Below the pieces are notes generated by a model. The model did not search any database and was not told the origin of the DNA. It saw nothing but the letters and a program-made list of their open reading frames with translations. From Gonium pectorale (taxonomy: Eukaryota; Chlorophyta; Chlorophyceae; Chlamydomonadales; Volvocaceae): DNA of 47,473 nucleotides. The position numbers were made by a program, and so were the translations under genes. The stretch is from positions 692,091-739,563 of the forward strand of contig LSYV01000010.1 in NCBI GenBank assembly GCA_001584585.1, read 5' to 3'. This document shows, one piece after another, positions 33,169 to 45,654 of this stretch. Each line of letters begins with the position of its first letter. The first letter of the stretch is position 1.

Positions 33169-36100
33169 GGTTACAGTACAGCTGCGGTGTGGAAAAGGGA
33201 GGGAAAGGGATGCGCCTCGCTGCTCCAACGAATGCCCTCCGGGGGCTGCTGGGCCTGCGGGGGCTGTTGGGCAAGCAGGCAAGAAGCCTCTGCCTTGCGC
33301 ATGGACGACAACAGTCGAGGCTTTCGCAACCGAGTGCAGTGACATTGGGGATAAGGCGAGCGCGGGAGAGATGGACCCGTGGGTCGCGGTCGCGGAAAGA
33401 AGCTCACTCGGTTCCGGGAGGCTCGCTTTCCGGGCAGGGGTAGCGATCTTCAGCCGGCGCCCACAGTCGCTCATGGCAGCTCTTTCCGGTGGGGAACGAT
33501 GCTCTCGGGATATGAAAAGGTTGCGCCTCTGTCCTGAAGCGAAACGTGCTCTGACTTGGCAGACATCAATTGAGCAGCTGAAGAGAGTATTGGACACAGC
33601 AAAGCATGCCACTGAGCTAAGGCTGCAGACGCAACCGTTGGCCGACGGCTGTTACGTGGGGGCCGGCAAGGACCGGAAGTTGATCGGCGGTTGTGCGGCG
33701 AAGACGCAGCACGGTCCCGGAGCCAACTGCTTCGCGCGTCCCTCATGCGCTTATGCCCCCGGTCCACATCATCCTAATGAACATGTCCTGGGACCTGCCG
33801 AGGTATGGAAACAGCTCGACATGATGGACATGCGGCACGTGTGTGTATGTGTGTGTTAGGCATCGCGCCCCGCCTGGCGCCTGCCTAGGCGCGCGCCTTC
33901 AGCGCCCCAACGCTCCCGAACCGCTGAGGCCGGGTTCACGGCCGTGGGCGACCACTTGCGCTTCTGCAGTGGACCTTTCACGACAGCCGTGCGGCCAAGT
34001 GTACGACGTGCGCCCTGTACGGCTGCCAGGGACACGCTCCGGACCAGGACATGTGGCGCGGTCTTGCACGGTGGGTCGGCCCAGTAGTAGGTATCAGGGA
34101 CGGCCCTCCTCGTGCGGGACGCCCTGCTTGGATTCAACTGATGCATATGCCCGCCCCGCCCGCCCCCTCCCTGCCTCCCTCGTCCATGGCCCCCCCCCCG
34201 GCTTTGACGGACGTGTAACCTGTAACCAGTAACCTCCCTGCCTCCCACGCACCCCTCGGGCCCGGCCCATACACGCGTGCCTCCATCAATGCCGCCGAGC
34301 GCTTCAATAGCCAGAAAGCCGCTGCCTGGTGCCCGCATCGTGAGCCTTTCCTCCGTCGGGCATGCTGCCGTACTACCGCGGCAGCCACTGGGGCACGAGT
34401 CCAGCAGGCCGCCGCCTTGGCGGCCGGCGCGGAGGCGCCGTCCGTCGGCGGGGCAGCCCACAACCCGCGCCACCAACACAACCCGCGCCACCAACACAAG
34501 GCCGCAGAGTGCACACCGCCATTCAAGGCGAGCAGAGCACGCCCAGCACTGGCCGGCTCGGGCAGCAGCGGCTGCAACTGTAAAAGCGAGCCGAGCTGCC
34601 GCTGCTCCTCGGAATATGTAGGCATTGCGCTACAGGTCGATCCCGTTGATCCTGGGCCATGGATCATGGGCGATGCAGCATGCAGCTGCCGACGAGCGAT
34701 GTGGAGGCACCTAAACTGACACGGTGACTCCATAGGCCGCTGCTGCGGTCGCCTCCGCCGCCGAGGGCCGACAGCAGCGCAGGTACAGGCGGCGCGGTAG
34801 CCCCCGGTGCGCAGCAGAGGAATGTCGGGCGGGCGGGCGGCAGCAAGGGCCCGGGGCAAAGCGGCAGCAGCCGCTGCCGCCCATGAGGGACGCTCCGACA
34901 GCAGGGGAGTTGAGGAAGGCGGGGCACGCCCGGAGCGGCTGCAGCTGAGGGCAGCAGCGCTTCCTGCCGAAGGGGCCGTAGCCGCAGCCACCACAGCCAG
35001 CGATGCCTCCAGTAGTGCCGGCACAGAAGCCGCGATAAAGGGCCGCGGCGGCTGGCACCATCCCGGCTTGGAGCCCTTGCAGCACTTGCAGCCGCAGCGG
35101 CGGCGCCAACAGCGGCATCTATCGTTGCCCCGCCGAAGCGGCGGTCTCGAGGGGTTTGTGGCCGGCCAGGCGCCGCGCCATCTCTTTGTCTGCAGATTTC
35201 TCTTTGTTCATCTCCACAGTTGCAGCAGTGAGCTCGTGGTATTACACTGCACATGAGCAGAGGTAAGCATGTGCGCTAGTACTGAGCCCTAATGCCGCGT
35301 ATACGTGTTGGTAGGCCACAGGGGCCCAGGCGGTCCCGACTGGTCGCCTACCTATGCAGTCAGGACGCCGTGACACGCCTGGCTTATCCTGCCTGGCGGT
35401 TCCAACACCCATAGATAGGCTCGGGCGGCGGAAGAAGCACACTTGTCGTCGTCGTAGGCACCGCCGCGTACTGCACCTATGCAAAGATCATCGATCCTGA
35501 TTTGCATATCCGATATCGTGTGCAACCGCGCAACTCTTTCTGGGGTTGCGCAGATGTGCAGACTTGTTTGCCGCAGGGGAGATCTCCCCTGGTTTGCTGC
35601 GGGCGGTGCGCAAATGCCAGCGAATGTAACCTTGCGGCGTTGCGGGGTGCAAGAACGCATCACTCTGGGTTCTGCCACAGCTGAAAGAGGGACAATGGAG
35701 CAACGCGGGGCGCGGTACAATGGGCGCGCCACGATAGCCCCTGAAACCCCGAACTCGTTAAACTGAGCTAGATCGCACGCCCTGATCCCCCCTCCCCCGC
35801 AGCCAAGCTACGTCTCTGCGCGGCCATCAGCTTCTCACCGCTAGCCCAACCTCCGGTGCGCACACCCGAACCCGACAGAGCCACCTGCCTCCCTCCAGCG
35901 CCCTCGCTTGTCATACATTCCATATGCATTCGTCTGGGATGGCGCTCACGATCCCAGCCAAGGCAGGAACAAGCCGTGCTCGGCGCATCGACCTGACCCT
36001 GCCGCCGGGCGCTCATAATTGCCTGATTGCCGGACCAACCTTTCGCCTCGGCCCCGCGGTACCCATGCAGGTCGCCCGGGTTGCATACCGCGCGGGCACG

Positions 36101-36959
36101 CACCTGGGCGGTTATGGCTACGCACGAAGTGCGAGGGTAGCACCGGGTAGCACACCAACACCATGTAAACTACACACAATCCGTACAGCGCGCATTAGCT
36201 TCCAACATGCATACCAAATGCAATGCCCAACAGCGACGCCTGCACCGTCTTCCATGACGAGGAAAAACAAGAAAAGGAGCCACAGGCAGCCTTTGTGCCA
36301 ACAAGCGGTCTAGTCCGAAGTAGGCCAGGTTCCGGCCGCACCTAGTAGAGAGTAACGCGAACATTCGGTAGAGCAACTGGATAGGCAGCGGGCCGTGCAG
36401 GGACAAGTACGTTATTGCAGCCCATTCGTGACTTCAGGCAGCACATACACGGCTCAACAAACGACGGGCCCCTGCCCCGTGGATGAATCAGCAATCAGGG
36501 TGCGTTAGGGGAGCCCCCCGATCATGCAATACAAGAGGGTGTGGGCGTACTCGTCCGCTGAGCCTCGCTACCGTGTGGCTGGAAGCTAGCATGGTCCCAA
36601 ATCACATCCTGCAAAGTCCAACCAGTCAAGTGACATGGCGAACAGACAAAACATACCGTCTATTCAGAATGGATGATTCAGGTCACGAAGCGAATAATGA
36701 ATGCCGTCGGGCGGGCTAGGCACCCTGTGTGCAGTTGAGGATGAACCGGAGTTAGGTCGTGGCATAACGCTCAATCGGTGATGCGCGTGATGAGCTCAGG
36801 CGGACATCGCGTTCCAGCAGACATGCGTTTCCAGGCGCAATGATGCCTGGTCAGAGGAGTTACGCTACCGTTTCCAACAGCCTTCCGTCCAGAGAGGTTG
36901 CTACAGAGTGAGCGCCAGATAGGGAGCCATTGTTCCTGTCAAGTACTGCCAAAACCTAG
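33169..36959. other. TPS1 upstream region and intergenic DNA; no gene resolved
   Basis: The first part (about 33169-33612) is probably TPS1 5' UTR with an intron (possible donor GTGAGC at 33407, acceptor ending 33184). At 34465-34500 an 18-bp unit (CACAACCCGCGCCACCAA) is repeated twice. Between 34130 and 35260 both strands have long overlapping Ala/Arg/Cys-rich ORFs in several frames, none with a recognisable domain or splice logic, so none is called. From 35260 to 36959 GC is lower and frames are short. A perfect palindrome lies at 35574-35591. Confidence 0.45.
35546..35613. repeat. Nested inverted repeat with an 18-bp perfect palindrome
   Basis: CAGGGGAGATCTCCCCTG at 35574-35591 is its own reverse complement. 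It is flanked by the arms TTGCGCA (35546-35552) and TGCGCAA (35607-35613). The whole could fold as a cruciform or an RNA hairpin, or mark the centre of a small inverted-repeat element. No gene is seen next to it. Confidence 0.8.
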
Positions 36960-39900
36960 CTAATGAGTCATACATTCAAGTGTCACCGCAACTTTACGTA
37001 TGTCAGGCCGCTCGACGGGCGGCTCCCGGAGGCAAAGCTCCGCCAGCACCCTGATGCCCTGCGGAGTGCTTTCTGGCCAAATCAGCAGCTCCGTCGGCAC
37101 CGCTGTAACGATTGCGCCCGGAGCCGCCTGGTCCCGCAGCCAGCCCCGCGCCGCCCGACCCATGGGTCCGTCCAGCAGGTCCGGCAGTGGCATCCCGCAC
37201 GCCAGCTCCCACAGCAGCACGCCGTACGCGTACACGTCCTGCTTGTAGCCACTGTGGCCGTAACGGACCAGCTCGGGGGCGCTGTACAGGGAGGAGCGCC
37301 TGCGCGCAGCCGAAGCAAGAACCTGTTGCGAATTCAGCACCTCGGCCTACATCGTACATCCACAGCCACACCAGCATTTAAACGGTTGTCTTTGCCTGTA
37401 TAAGGACAAGAATCGCCCAGTGCTCTCCTTCCTTTTTCATATTTGTGATTGGCTCTACATTTCGCGCTAAACTGCACCACGTACCTCTGCGGCCCGCTGA
37501 TGTGGGTCAGGGCGTCTCCGTGCGGCCCCCCGGTGCGGAGGCGGTGCGACAGCCCGAAGTCGCACAGCTTGGCGGTCAGGCGAGCCATGGCCAGCTGCGG
37601 GATCAGGCCCTGGTGCACGCTCCAGGCGGCCTCGTGCACCCCCTGCAGGGGCACGTCGGGCGCCTGCGGCACCATGCAAGCGACGCAAGGTACGGCACGC
37701 AGTTCGTTCAGTGTCCGCGTGTGCGTTGCCACAGGGAGGGAACGCATACGATGAGCCCGCTGGGCGGTACGTACTTCCACAAACCAAGACGGTGGGATGT
37801 TCCAGGAAGACACCGAATTAGCTAGCTTGTGCCAAGACCATTTACACACCGCAGAGGCATGAGCACAGCCCACGCACCTGTTGCTCCGCACCCCTGTCGC
37901 CTTGAACGCCGCTCTGATGGTCAGCGGCAGCTTCCGGGGCCGGCCCGTCCGCCCGCAGCTCCGTCGCGCCCTGGGCTTCCGGCATTGGCTTTGCCTCGCG
38001 GCCGGCGAGCTGGTCGGGTCTCAGGTCGAGCGCCCAACGCACGGCTACCGAGCTGGGCCCAACTGGCAGGGAGAAGCTGGAGCTGAGGGCGAGCGGGAGT
38101 GACGCGTCACTGCTCAGTCCCAGCGACGGCGTTTCCCCCACCGCTGTCGACAGCGCGGGCGCCCCTTCGCGGCACGGCTTCGCGCCGTCGGCAGCCTCCC
38201 GAGGCATCGGCTGCTGGGCGTTGTTCCGGGCCCGCAGCAGCACGTTGGCGCTGCTGAGGTCGCCGTGCGCCACGCCGCGGCTGTGCAGATAGGCCAGGCC
38301 CCGTGCCACGTGGAGTGCCAGCCGCACCAGCACGCCAGGCGGGAGAAGGCCCACAGGCGGCAGCACCGGCGCCGCGTCGCCAGCGGGCCCAGCGAAGCGC
38401 AAGCCGTCGGGGGAAGTAGGGTGATTCGCGGCCGTGGCTGGGTGCATCAGCGTGCCGCCGGGCTGGGATGCTTCCCCGGCATGGGCCGACGCCTGCGATC
38501 TCAAGGCGCCAAGGAACGCCCTGAGGGAGCCCGCATCGCAGCGCTCCATTACCAGAGTCAGCCGCCACGCCTCAGGCTCAGGAGCAGGGGGGCCAGGGCC
38601 GACCCGTGGGTCAGTAGCGCCGCTGCTGATGCTGCTGGCTCCAGGTGCTTTGCAGGCGCTGGCAAGTGACCCGGAGCAGGGTGCTCCGCCCTGCCGGCTG
38701 TCTTCGTGCAGAGGGGTCAGCTGGAAGGTGTAGGTGGCGACGATGTTGGGGTGTGAGAGGCTGACCGCGATGGCCGCCTCCTGCACCGCTCGGGCGGTGG
38801 CGGAGGTATTTGAGGCCGAGGACGCGGAGGGATGGAAGTCCTGGGGCGCAAGTTCATGGCGCAAAGTGACAATCTCAGTCAGGCATTGTCCTGACAGAGA
38901 GATCTCCGGGAGGCAGCCCATGCGCTCTCCGATCTGCACCCCGCTCTCGCACCAACCTCCTCTTGCTCCCATGCTCTGGCTCTTACACCTGCCTTTGTAC
39001 TCCCGCCCCACTCCGCGCGTCTTCCCCGGCAATCCCACATCCATGCTCCAGGGACCCCGGTCCTGCGCTCCCGCTTTGCACTCTAAGCCCCGAATAAGTT
39101 CTCCCATACCCGTGATCCCTCAAGCTCCGGTGCTCCCGCCCCTGCTCCCACCCATCCCGGCCCCGCAGCCACGGTTCCGCCTCGCCCCCGCCCACTTCCG
39201 CGACCCGTACTCCCACCTCCAAGCTCCTGCACATTCTCCCGCTCCCGTGCTTTCATTCCGCCCCTTGTGCGCGCTCATGAAACCAACCAGCTCCTGCACC
39301 CGTGCCCCGACGCCGCGATAGCGCCTGCGCTCCGCCCTCCAGGCAGCCGCTTATGCGCTTCGCCGCCGTCAAGGTCGTCACGTGGTCAGAGGCCCCGCCC
39401 GTTAGCGGCGTGGAAACGAGATGTATACATTGCGCACACCCATGACTTATTTCCCCTCACCTGACCCGTAGCTGCAGTGTCCGAGCCTCCGAGCCCAGTC
39501 ACGTGCAGCTCATTGGCACCGCAGGACAGCGGCTGCCGCAGCAGGATGCTCTTCACCGCCACGTCGAGGCCGCGCCATCGGCCCGCGTACACCACACCCT
39601 GCAAGCATGACGGGACGAGGGGAACGAGGGGCGGCACCGATGACGAGGTTGAGGGCATTGAAGCCCGCATCGCATGCTTTCAAGCAGCTACGTACGGTTG
39701 CACAACAGCAATTGTGTCGTCCATATGTCTTTCCTCTTTGTGCCATCTGTGTTCAGGAGGGCAAGGCCGTGGGCATCCCGTGGGCGCTCACACGCCTGCC
39801 TACCTGTGCGCCCCGGCCCAGCTCTCCCAGCAGCACCAGCGCCGGTGCTGCAGATTGTGATGAAGACGCGGCGTGGGAGCCATACAGTTGGTGGTCACGC

Positions 39901-42900
39901 ATCATGGAGGTCCGCGCTACCACTTCCTCGTCTGTCGGTACGCTTATGGCAAGGTCGCTGGTGTCCGTTGACATACCAGGCGGTGACGAGCAGCCAGGCC
40001 GCACATGGGACACGGGCATGCTGCCGCTCTGTACGCCGCTGCTGGGCCGCTCATTTACTTCCTGTACAGACAGTGGCAAGGATGCTCAATGCGATGTGGT
40101 GGCGGTGACGAACATAATCCATTGTTGTTTGCTCACTGTAAGATGGCAGCAACGGGGCTTCAAAACACATTGAATTGCCCTGGTGCAAGGGTTACGAACA
40201 TCCTTTCCACGCCGCACACCACCGTATGCCCGCAGGCCGCCAGCCATGCAAGCGCCAGATTGCAACACACCTGGAGGCCGCCGATGCGCATGTGCAGCCG
40301 GGCCAGGGTTAGTGTCCCTCCGGGCGCGGTCGGCTCAGACAGCAACCGCTGGCTCCACCTCCCCAGAGCGCCTTCGCGTCTCCCTTTCCGGGGACAGGGA
40401 CTGGGACGTGCGGTCGAGCCGCCTGCTGACTCAGCACCGAGGCCAAGAGCTGGGTGCGGCGTTGCCGGGGGCACCTCCGTCTGCGCAAATTCCGTTGCCG
40501 ACCATGGAACCAAGTCTGCGGTTCGCTTGAACAATGACGGCTCAGCCCTTGCCCCGGGAACGCTGGGCCCAGAAGAGATGACAAGCTTTTCGTCGCCAGC
40601 TGCAGGCCCCGCTGTGCTGGCCTCTGTCCTTCGCTTCTGCAGACGCCCTCGACGCACCAGCAGCACCAGGCTGACAGCCGCCAGGGCTATGGCGGCCGTA
40701 GCCGATCCCAGGGCCGCTGCCAGGGTGACAGAGACGGACTGGTTGCTCCCAGCACTCCTGCTGCTGCCTCCCGGCGCTGCGCCGCCTAGTACCACATTGT
40801 GGGAATGCGCAGGGACCTCCGGGATGGTCATGTGCGGCGGAGCTTGCTGGCGTGCGTCCGGCACAATGGGATCCGCTGCTGGGGAACTCGTACGTGGAGG
40901 GGATGGCGTTCCGGCCTCCGGTGCTGCCGGTCCCTTCCTCGGACTATCTGGATTCGATTGCGTCAGACCTCCAGCCAAGGCCGCCCAGTTGAATGGCAGG
41001 TCCAGGGCACTTATGCGCAACCGCGCTACGTAGGGTGCGGCTGCCTCATATGGCAGCTCCGAGGCCAGCGTCACGTTGCGGCCCTCAAGGCCGCACCAGC
41101 GGAGGCGCCAGAAGGTAATGCTGGAGAGGGCCGGCGCCGCATCCTCCGTCCCGGACAGCGGAGGGGGGCTGGTCGCCGCCGCCAGCTTGGATCGCACCAG
41201 GTCCGGCCGCAGCAGCAGCGAGTCACGCGCCATGGCCGCCAGCTCCTCTGCGACCCACGGGTCGGTCACGACCGCCGTGCTGTTGTGCGTCGCGACCCAC
41301 GCCAGCAGCAGCAGCTCCTGCTGCGGCACCAGGAGCACCACGCTGTCGAGGAAGGCGCGAGCCAGACCCACAGGCCGCGTGGCGTCCAGCATCAGAGACC
41401 ACCATATTATTGACGGTAGTGGAGGCTGCGGCGGTTGCGGCGGTTGTGGCGGTCGCTGCCGTTGCTGACCGCTTTCAGGTGCGCTTGGCAATGATGACGC
41501 CGCGGAGCCCGCCTCTTTTCGGTCGAAGTCCAACGTCCACAGGCAGGAGATGAAGCTGGTGAGGCCAAGTGGCAAGCTTCCTGTAGGGCTGAGCCCTGGA
41601 AGATTGGAGCGGGCCGGCCCCTTTGCTTGCCATTGTTCCACAATCTCTGGAATGCTCGCAGGTGCCTCAGGTGGTGGGCTGGGGGTCGGGTTGCCCTGCA
41701 GGATCCGCACCGCCTCCGGGTGCAGCCCCGCGGTGGGCAGATCCACCAGCACCAGGTCCCGCAGCGTCAGGGAGGCAAGCGGCGAGCGCAGGTTGAGGAG
41801 CGCGGGACGGGCGCTCAGGTTGAGCAGGCGAGGCCCGGTGGGGTCGCCCAGGAAGGTGGCGGGCTGCGCGACGACGCCCTGCGGTTTTGGGGGCGAGGGA
41901 CGGCAGGGAACGACCTTACAAGGGGGCCATGGGTGGGGGCTCGGCGGATCTTGGCGGCCAGGAGCAAGAAGCAGGCAACCGCTAACCCTGGCGCACGGCG
42001 TGAACCGAGATGTAGCAATAAGATGATACAGCATAATACAGCAATAAGAGAGCGGGACTAGACTGCCTCATCCGCCGTGCCTTTTATACCTAAAGGCGCC
42101 TCCCCCCGCACCTGGCAGAAGGCCCAGGGGCAAACAATGTTGCCATATTCGTAATCATCAATGGATGCATCCCGAATGACAACGAACCGCAGGGGTGCTT
42201 CGAGTGTACCGAGGTTTAAAACAACGTCTGTCGCTGATCTCGCGGAGATGCTAATCTCTGGGGCTGTGATGACATCGTACTGGTTCAGCTGCAACGCCGC
42301 GCTAATGGGCGTCGCCTCCCAGGGTGTGCCCGCTGGCACCACGGGCCGCAGGCGGCACTGAGGTGCGGCCCCAGGCCCAACACCAGCTGGGCTGCGGAAA
42401 GGCGCCGACACCACGTCCAGCAAGTCCGCAGCAGGGTCGCTGCCGTCTGTCGTGGCGCCCACCGTGCTGTGCGGTGGCGCAGCTGTGCAGCCAGGCCAGA
42501 GGGGAAAGGCGCAGCGCGAGGCTGGCCGGGCGGGTGCCGCTGCCACCAGGAGTACGTTGGCGTTCTGGAATGTCTTGCCGTTGTTGAGAGCCGAAATGAT
42601 GAGCAACGCCGGGAGAGGCGCATCGCTCTCCGCAGCAGTACTCAGCAACTGCAAGAAGGTCAAGAAGGAGGACACATAAAGCGCACGGGAACGGTGAGGG
42701 TGCAAGGCTGTCTAGGCGACAGAACACTCCTAGCTAGCCACCTTAGCCACCGTTGGGCACGCGGCCTGTTTGCTTATTTGCCAGCAGCAGACTCGGCTTC
42801 AAACAAGAGCTAATTAGTAACCCGGCAACCGCACATGGACCTTCTCTATTCGCAACATAATACCAGCATTTCGTTCAGTTGAGGACGTAGGCACGAGTGC

Positions 42901-45053
42901 AAAGCAATCATTGCCCGCAAGTAGAATGAAGTTGCCAGCAGAAATCTGAACTACAACTCACCGGATAGCCATTAAAGGTAAAGGGCAGCCTCAGGCAAGG
43001 CAGCCCAGCATCCACGACAACACGGGGGCCCGAAGCCAGAGTGGAGGTCGATGGCGGCGGCGGCGTGAAGGGGCTGACGGCCTCAGCCCACACCGCAATC
43101 TCCTCCGCCTCCACGTGCAGCTCCACATGGCTCACGAGAGCTCGGTTGGGTACTGCCCCGTATTTCGCGAGGCTGTTCACTCCAGCAGCAAACCTGCGTG
43201 TATTGGGTTTACCGGGCACATACACACGAGGCTTGCAGGAAAGGCAAGGAGCGCACGAGCACACGCGTTTCCGCGGGTTGGCAGCAGGGTCCCCTCCGTC
43301 GCATCGTTTGATCTCCTTGCCTACCAGAGAGACCTTTCTAATGGACCTCCTGATCCACTTTCACTCCGTACCAACGTGGCTGGCCGCTCCTACAGACCGA
43401 ATGCGGTATGTAAGGCAGGGAAAGGCCCGTTGCCGTACTTGTAGGCAATCAAAGCTCAAGCCTCCCACCTGCCCTCAGTCTACTCAACAAAGAACCAAAA
43501 GGCGCCATGCCTGACCTGGAGTCATAAACATGCATACTGTGTTGTAGTAGAAGTGGTTTGCTAGGTGCATACGGATACTGGGTGAACTATCGGACCCAGG
43601 GAAAGGTACCTACTGCAGGCATGCTGGGTTGGGAGTCACAGGCTTCACTCAGCCCACTCACCAGAGCAGTCCGCGGACCAGTCCCAGGGGAAAGGTCTGG
43701 GGCTGGCCCAGCGGCAGACCGGTCAGCGTGAGGTTGTGGATCTCGTACCGGCCCGTGGTCGGAACCGTCAGGTCGACCAAGGCCGCAACTCCACCCAGGT
43801 CCAGGACGGGCGCGCGGCCCCCACTACCGTCGCCGCCGCCTGCAGCATGGCCTGTACCATCACCGTCAGCAGCCGCCAGCGCCCTGGACAGGCGAGAAGG
43901 GATCGCGCTCCCACCGGTGATCACTACTGAGTGATGCAGGTTGAGGGGCTCTCGGCGGGAGCTGTGGACGGAGATGGCACACTGATTGCCGTGAGCAACG
44001 CTGGCGCCACCACCAGCAGCAGCAGTTGCTTGCCCGGGGCTGCCTCCCTCCCCTGCCGTGGCAGTAATGCTGCTGAACGCTGCCGGCGGCATTGAGGACC
44101 CTGCCGCCTCCACAGGGTTGCCGCACAGCGGCACGGCCGTCCCCGCCAGCGTCACATCCTGCGCGATGTAGATGTAGATGGGGACCAGCGGAAAGATTGG
44201 CGTCTGCAACAGCGCCAGTGTGTTCACCACGTCCTGCCCGCTGGTCGCCACCACCGACACGCAGGGATTGGGCACGGCGGTGAGGGGGGAGCCGCTGCAC
44301 GTCACGGTGACGTTGCGGGCCTCCAGGGCGGACGTGCTCCAGTGCGACAGCCACAGGAAGCCGGGCGTGACGATGAAGTGGGGCGAGGGTGCCGAGCCGC
44401 AGAGGAGGACCTGGTGCTGCAAGAGCTCCCTACACGACGGCGTGCTGATGGCAACGTCCCGCAGCACCAGCATGGCGCCCGGCGACCGTAGTTGTATTGC
44501 GCGGAGCTGGAGAAGCTGCATGGGTTGCAGAATCCTGGACGGCGGGATGGGGAGGGCCATGGCTGCGCCTGCGGAGAGACATGGCCGGGGCTACACGTTG
44601 GCTTTGCGCCTTCTGGCACTGGTTGTGCGAAATAAGCCCCCAACAGGCGCACAAAACCAGCCACCCATGGCAAAGTGGTGTCCTCTCACCTTTGAGTTGC
44701 AGCTCCCGTACGCTCAACGTGGTGTTGGCGCCCAGGTTGAGAAGCGGGGCGCTGCCGTCGGACAGGTCCAGCAGCGCACCGGGCTCGCCCCGCAGCGACA
44801 CGTCGCGGTAGCCATCCAGCGATGCCACTGGACCCTTGCCGCGCAGCAGCGCCAGCCGCCCGGCAGGCACTGCACAGTCCATGGCAAGCCCGGCAAGTGT
44901 GACGTTGCAAAACTGAGAGGCGAGCAGCTCTCCAGCTGTAAAAGTTTGGCAATGCCCATGCTCCCGAGCCGAAAGTAGGAGCACTAACAGCAACAATAAA
45001 CGCCAGTGATTCGCCGTCGGTGTCGCACTCTCGGCGACCTCTCGGTCCCTCAT
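36960..45053 (-). CDS. Receptor-like protein kinase, copy 2 (ten exons), inverted paralogue
   Basis: Predicted 1841-residue membrane kinase, paralogous to the gene at 1327-9347 and opposite in orientation. Exons in coding order: 44690-45053, 43662-44568, 42962-43193, 42112-42648, 40271-41878, 39804-40061, 39461-39598, 37878-38840, 37485-37663, 36960-37299; six match copy 1 exactly in length and the total divides by three. The signal peptide (about residues 1-35) is more diverged than the rest. The ectodomain has the same strand-rich layout. The stalk before the membrane helix (helix about 1060-1085) carries a Pro/Ala/Ser-rich stretch that is absent from copy 1, for a net gain of 44 residues. 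Kinase residues are all present: VAVK Lys 1318, HGDLSSANVLL Asp about 1542, DFG about 1704, SAPEL Glu about 1738. No stop or frameshift is seen, so this is not a pseudogene by sequence. Ligand and substrates are unknown. Confidence 0.87.
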
Positions 45054-45654
45054 GAAGCAAAATCAATTGAAGCACAGGCCATAGTCTAGAGCGTAAGCTC
45101 TCCCCCGCGCGAAGTAAGGTCAGCAGTACTAAGGTCAGACTGGGGCTGCGACCGTGAACTTTAGTTTACCATCAGTTTCATGCACATGAACAACAGGCGC
45201 GCAGATGCACAAAGAAATGCGTGCGGCCAGTACAGTCTCGTCCCACTGCGTCACCTTCATACATCGGTACTCTGCCCCAGTGGGCTTAGGATACGCGCCA
45301 TTTGCCTTTGCATCAGTCCCGGTATTACGTAACCATAGGGGACCGCGACATGAACATGCATGTGCACCAAACTTGCTTCCGGGTCCAAAAGCAGCCGTTC
45401 CCAACCTCTCTCGCTCAACATGCAGGCGATGGCCAATCTACCTTGACGATGACGATGCCGCCCCCGGACACTGGCCTCGCCCGCCCTGCCTCTCACGTTG
45501 CCGGCGCGCTCTCCAACAGGTGAAAAACGGTGTTGCAGCCTGGCCGGTCTGACAATCTTGTCCTACTACCCTGCGCGTACCCGGCTGACACGCTCCGGCC
45601 TTCCAGCCCAACCACCCCCGCCTCCGCCACCACAATTCTCCCCCGCGCCTTCTT
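45054..45654. other. Divergent promoter region between RLK copy 2 and a plus-strand gene
   Basis: This stretch separates the start of RLK copy 2 (-) from the first coding-like segment on the plus strand. It has no homology by eye to the region upstream of copy 1 apart from the last few bases (TTTCATGAGGG versus CTTCATGAGGG). No clear TATA element or repeat was seen. Confidence 0.4.

Noticed and set aside
32912..33859. 315-codon plus-strand ORF at the TPS1 start.
   Set aside because: Half of it is antisense to the first TPS1 exon and the rest ends in a GT-repeat (CVCVC). The part around 33480-33840 looks slightly protein-like but has no supporting splice or domain evidence.
34134..35256. Overlapping ORFs of 296, 196, 149 and 135 codons on both strands.
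   Set aside because: Ala/Arg/Cys-rich in all frames, as expected for GC-rich non-coding DNA; none has a recognisable motif.
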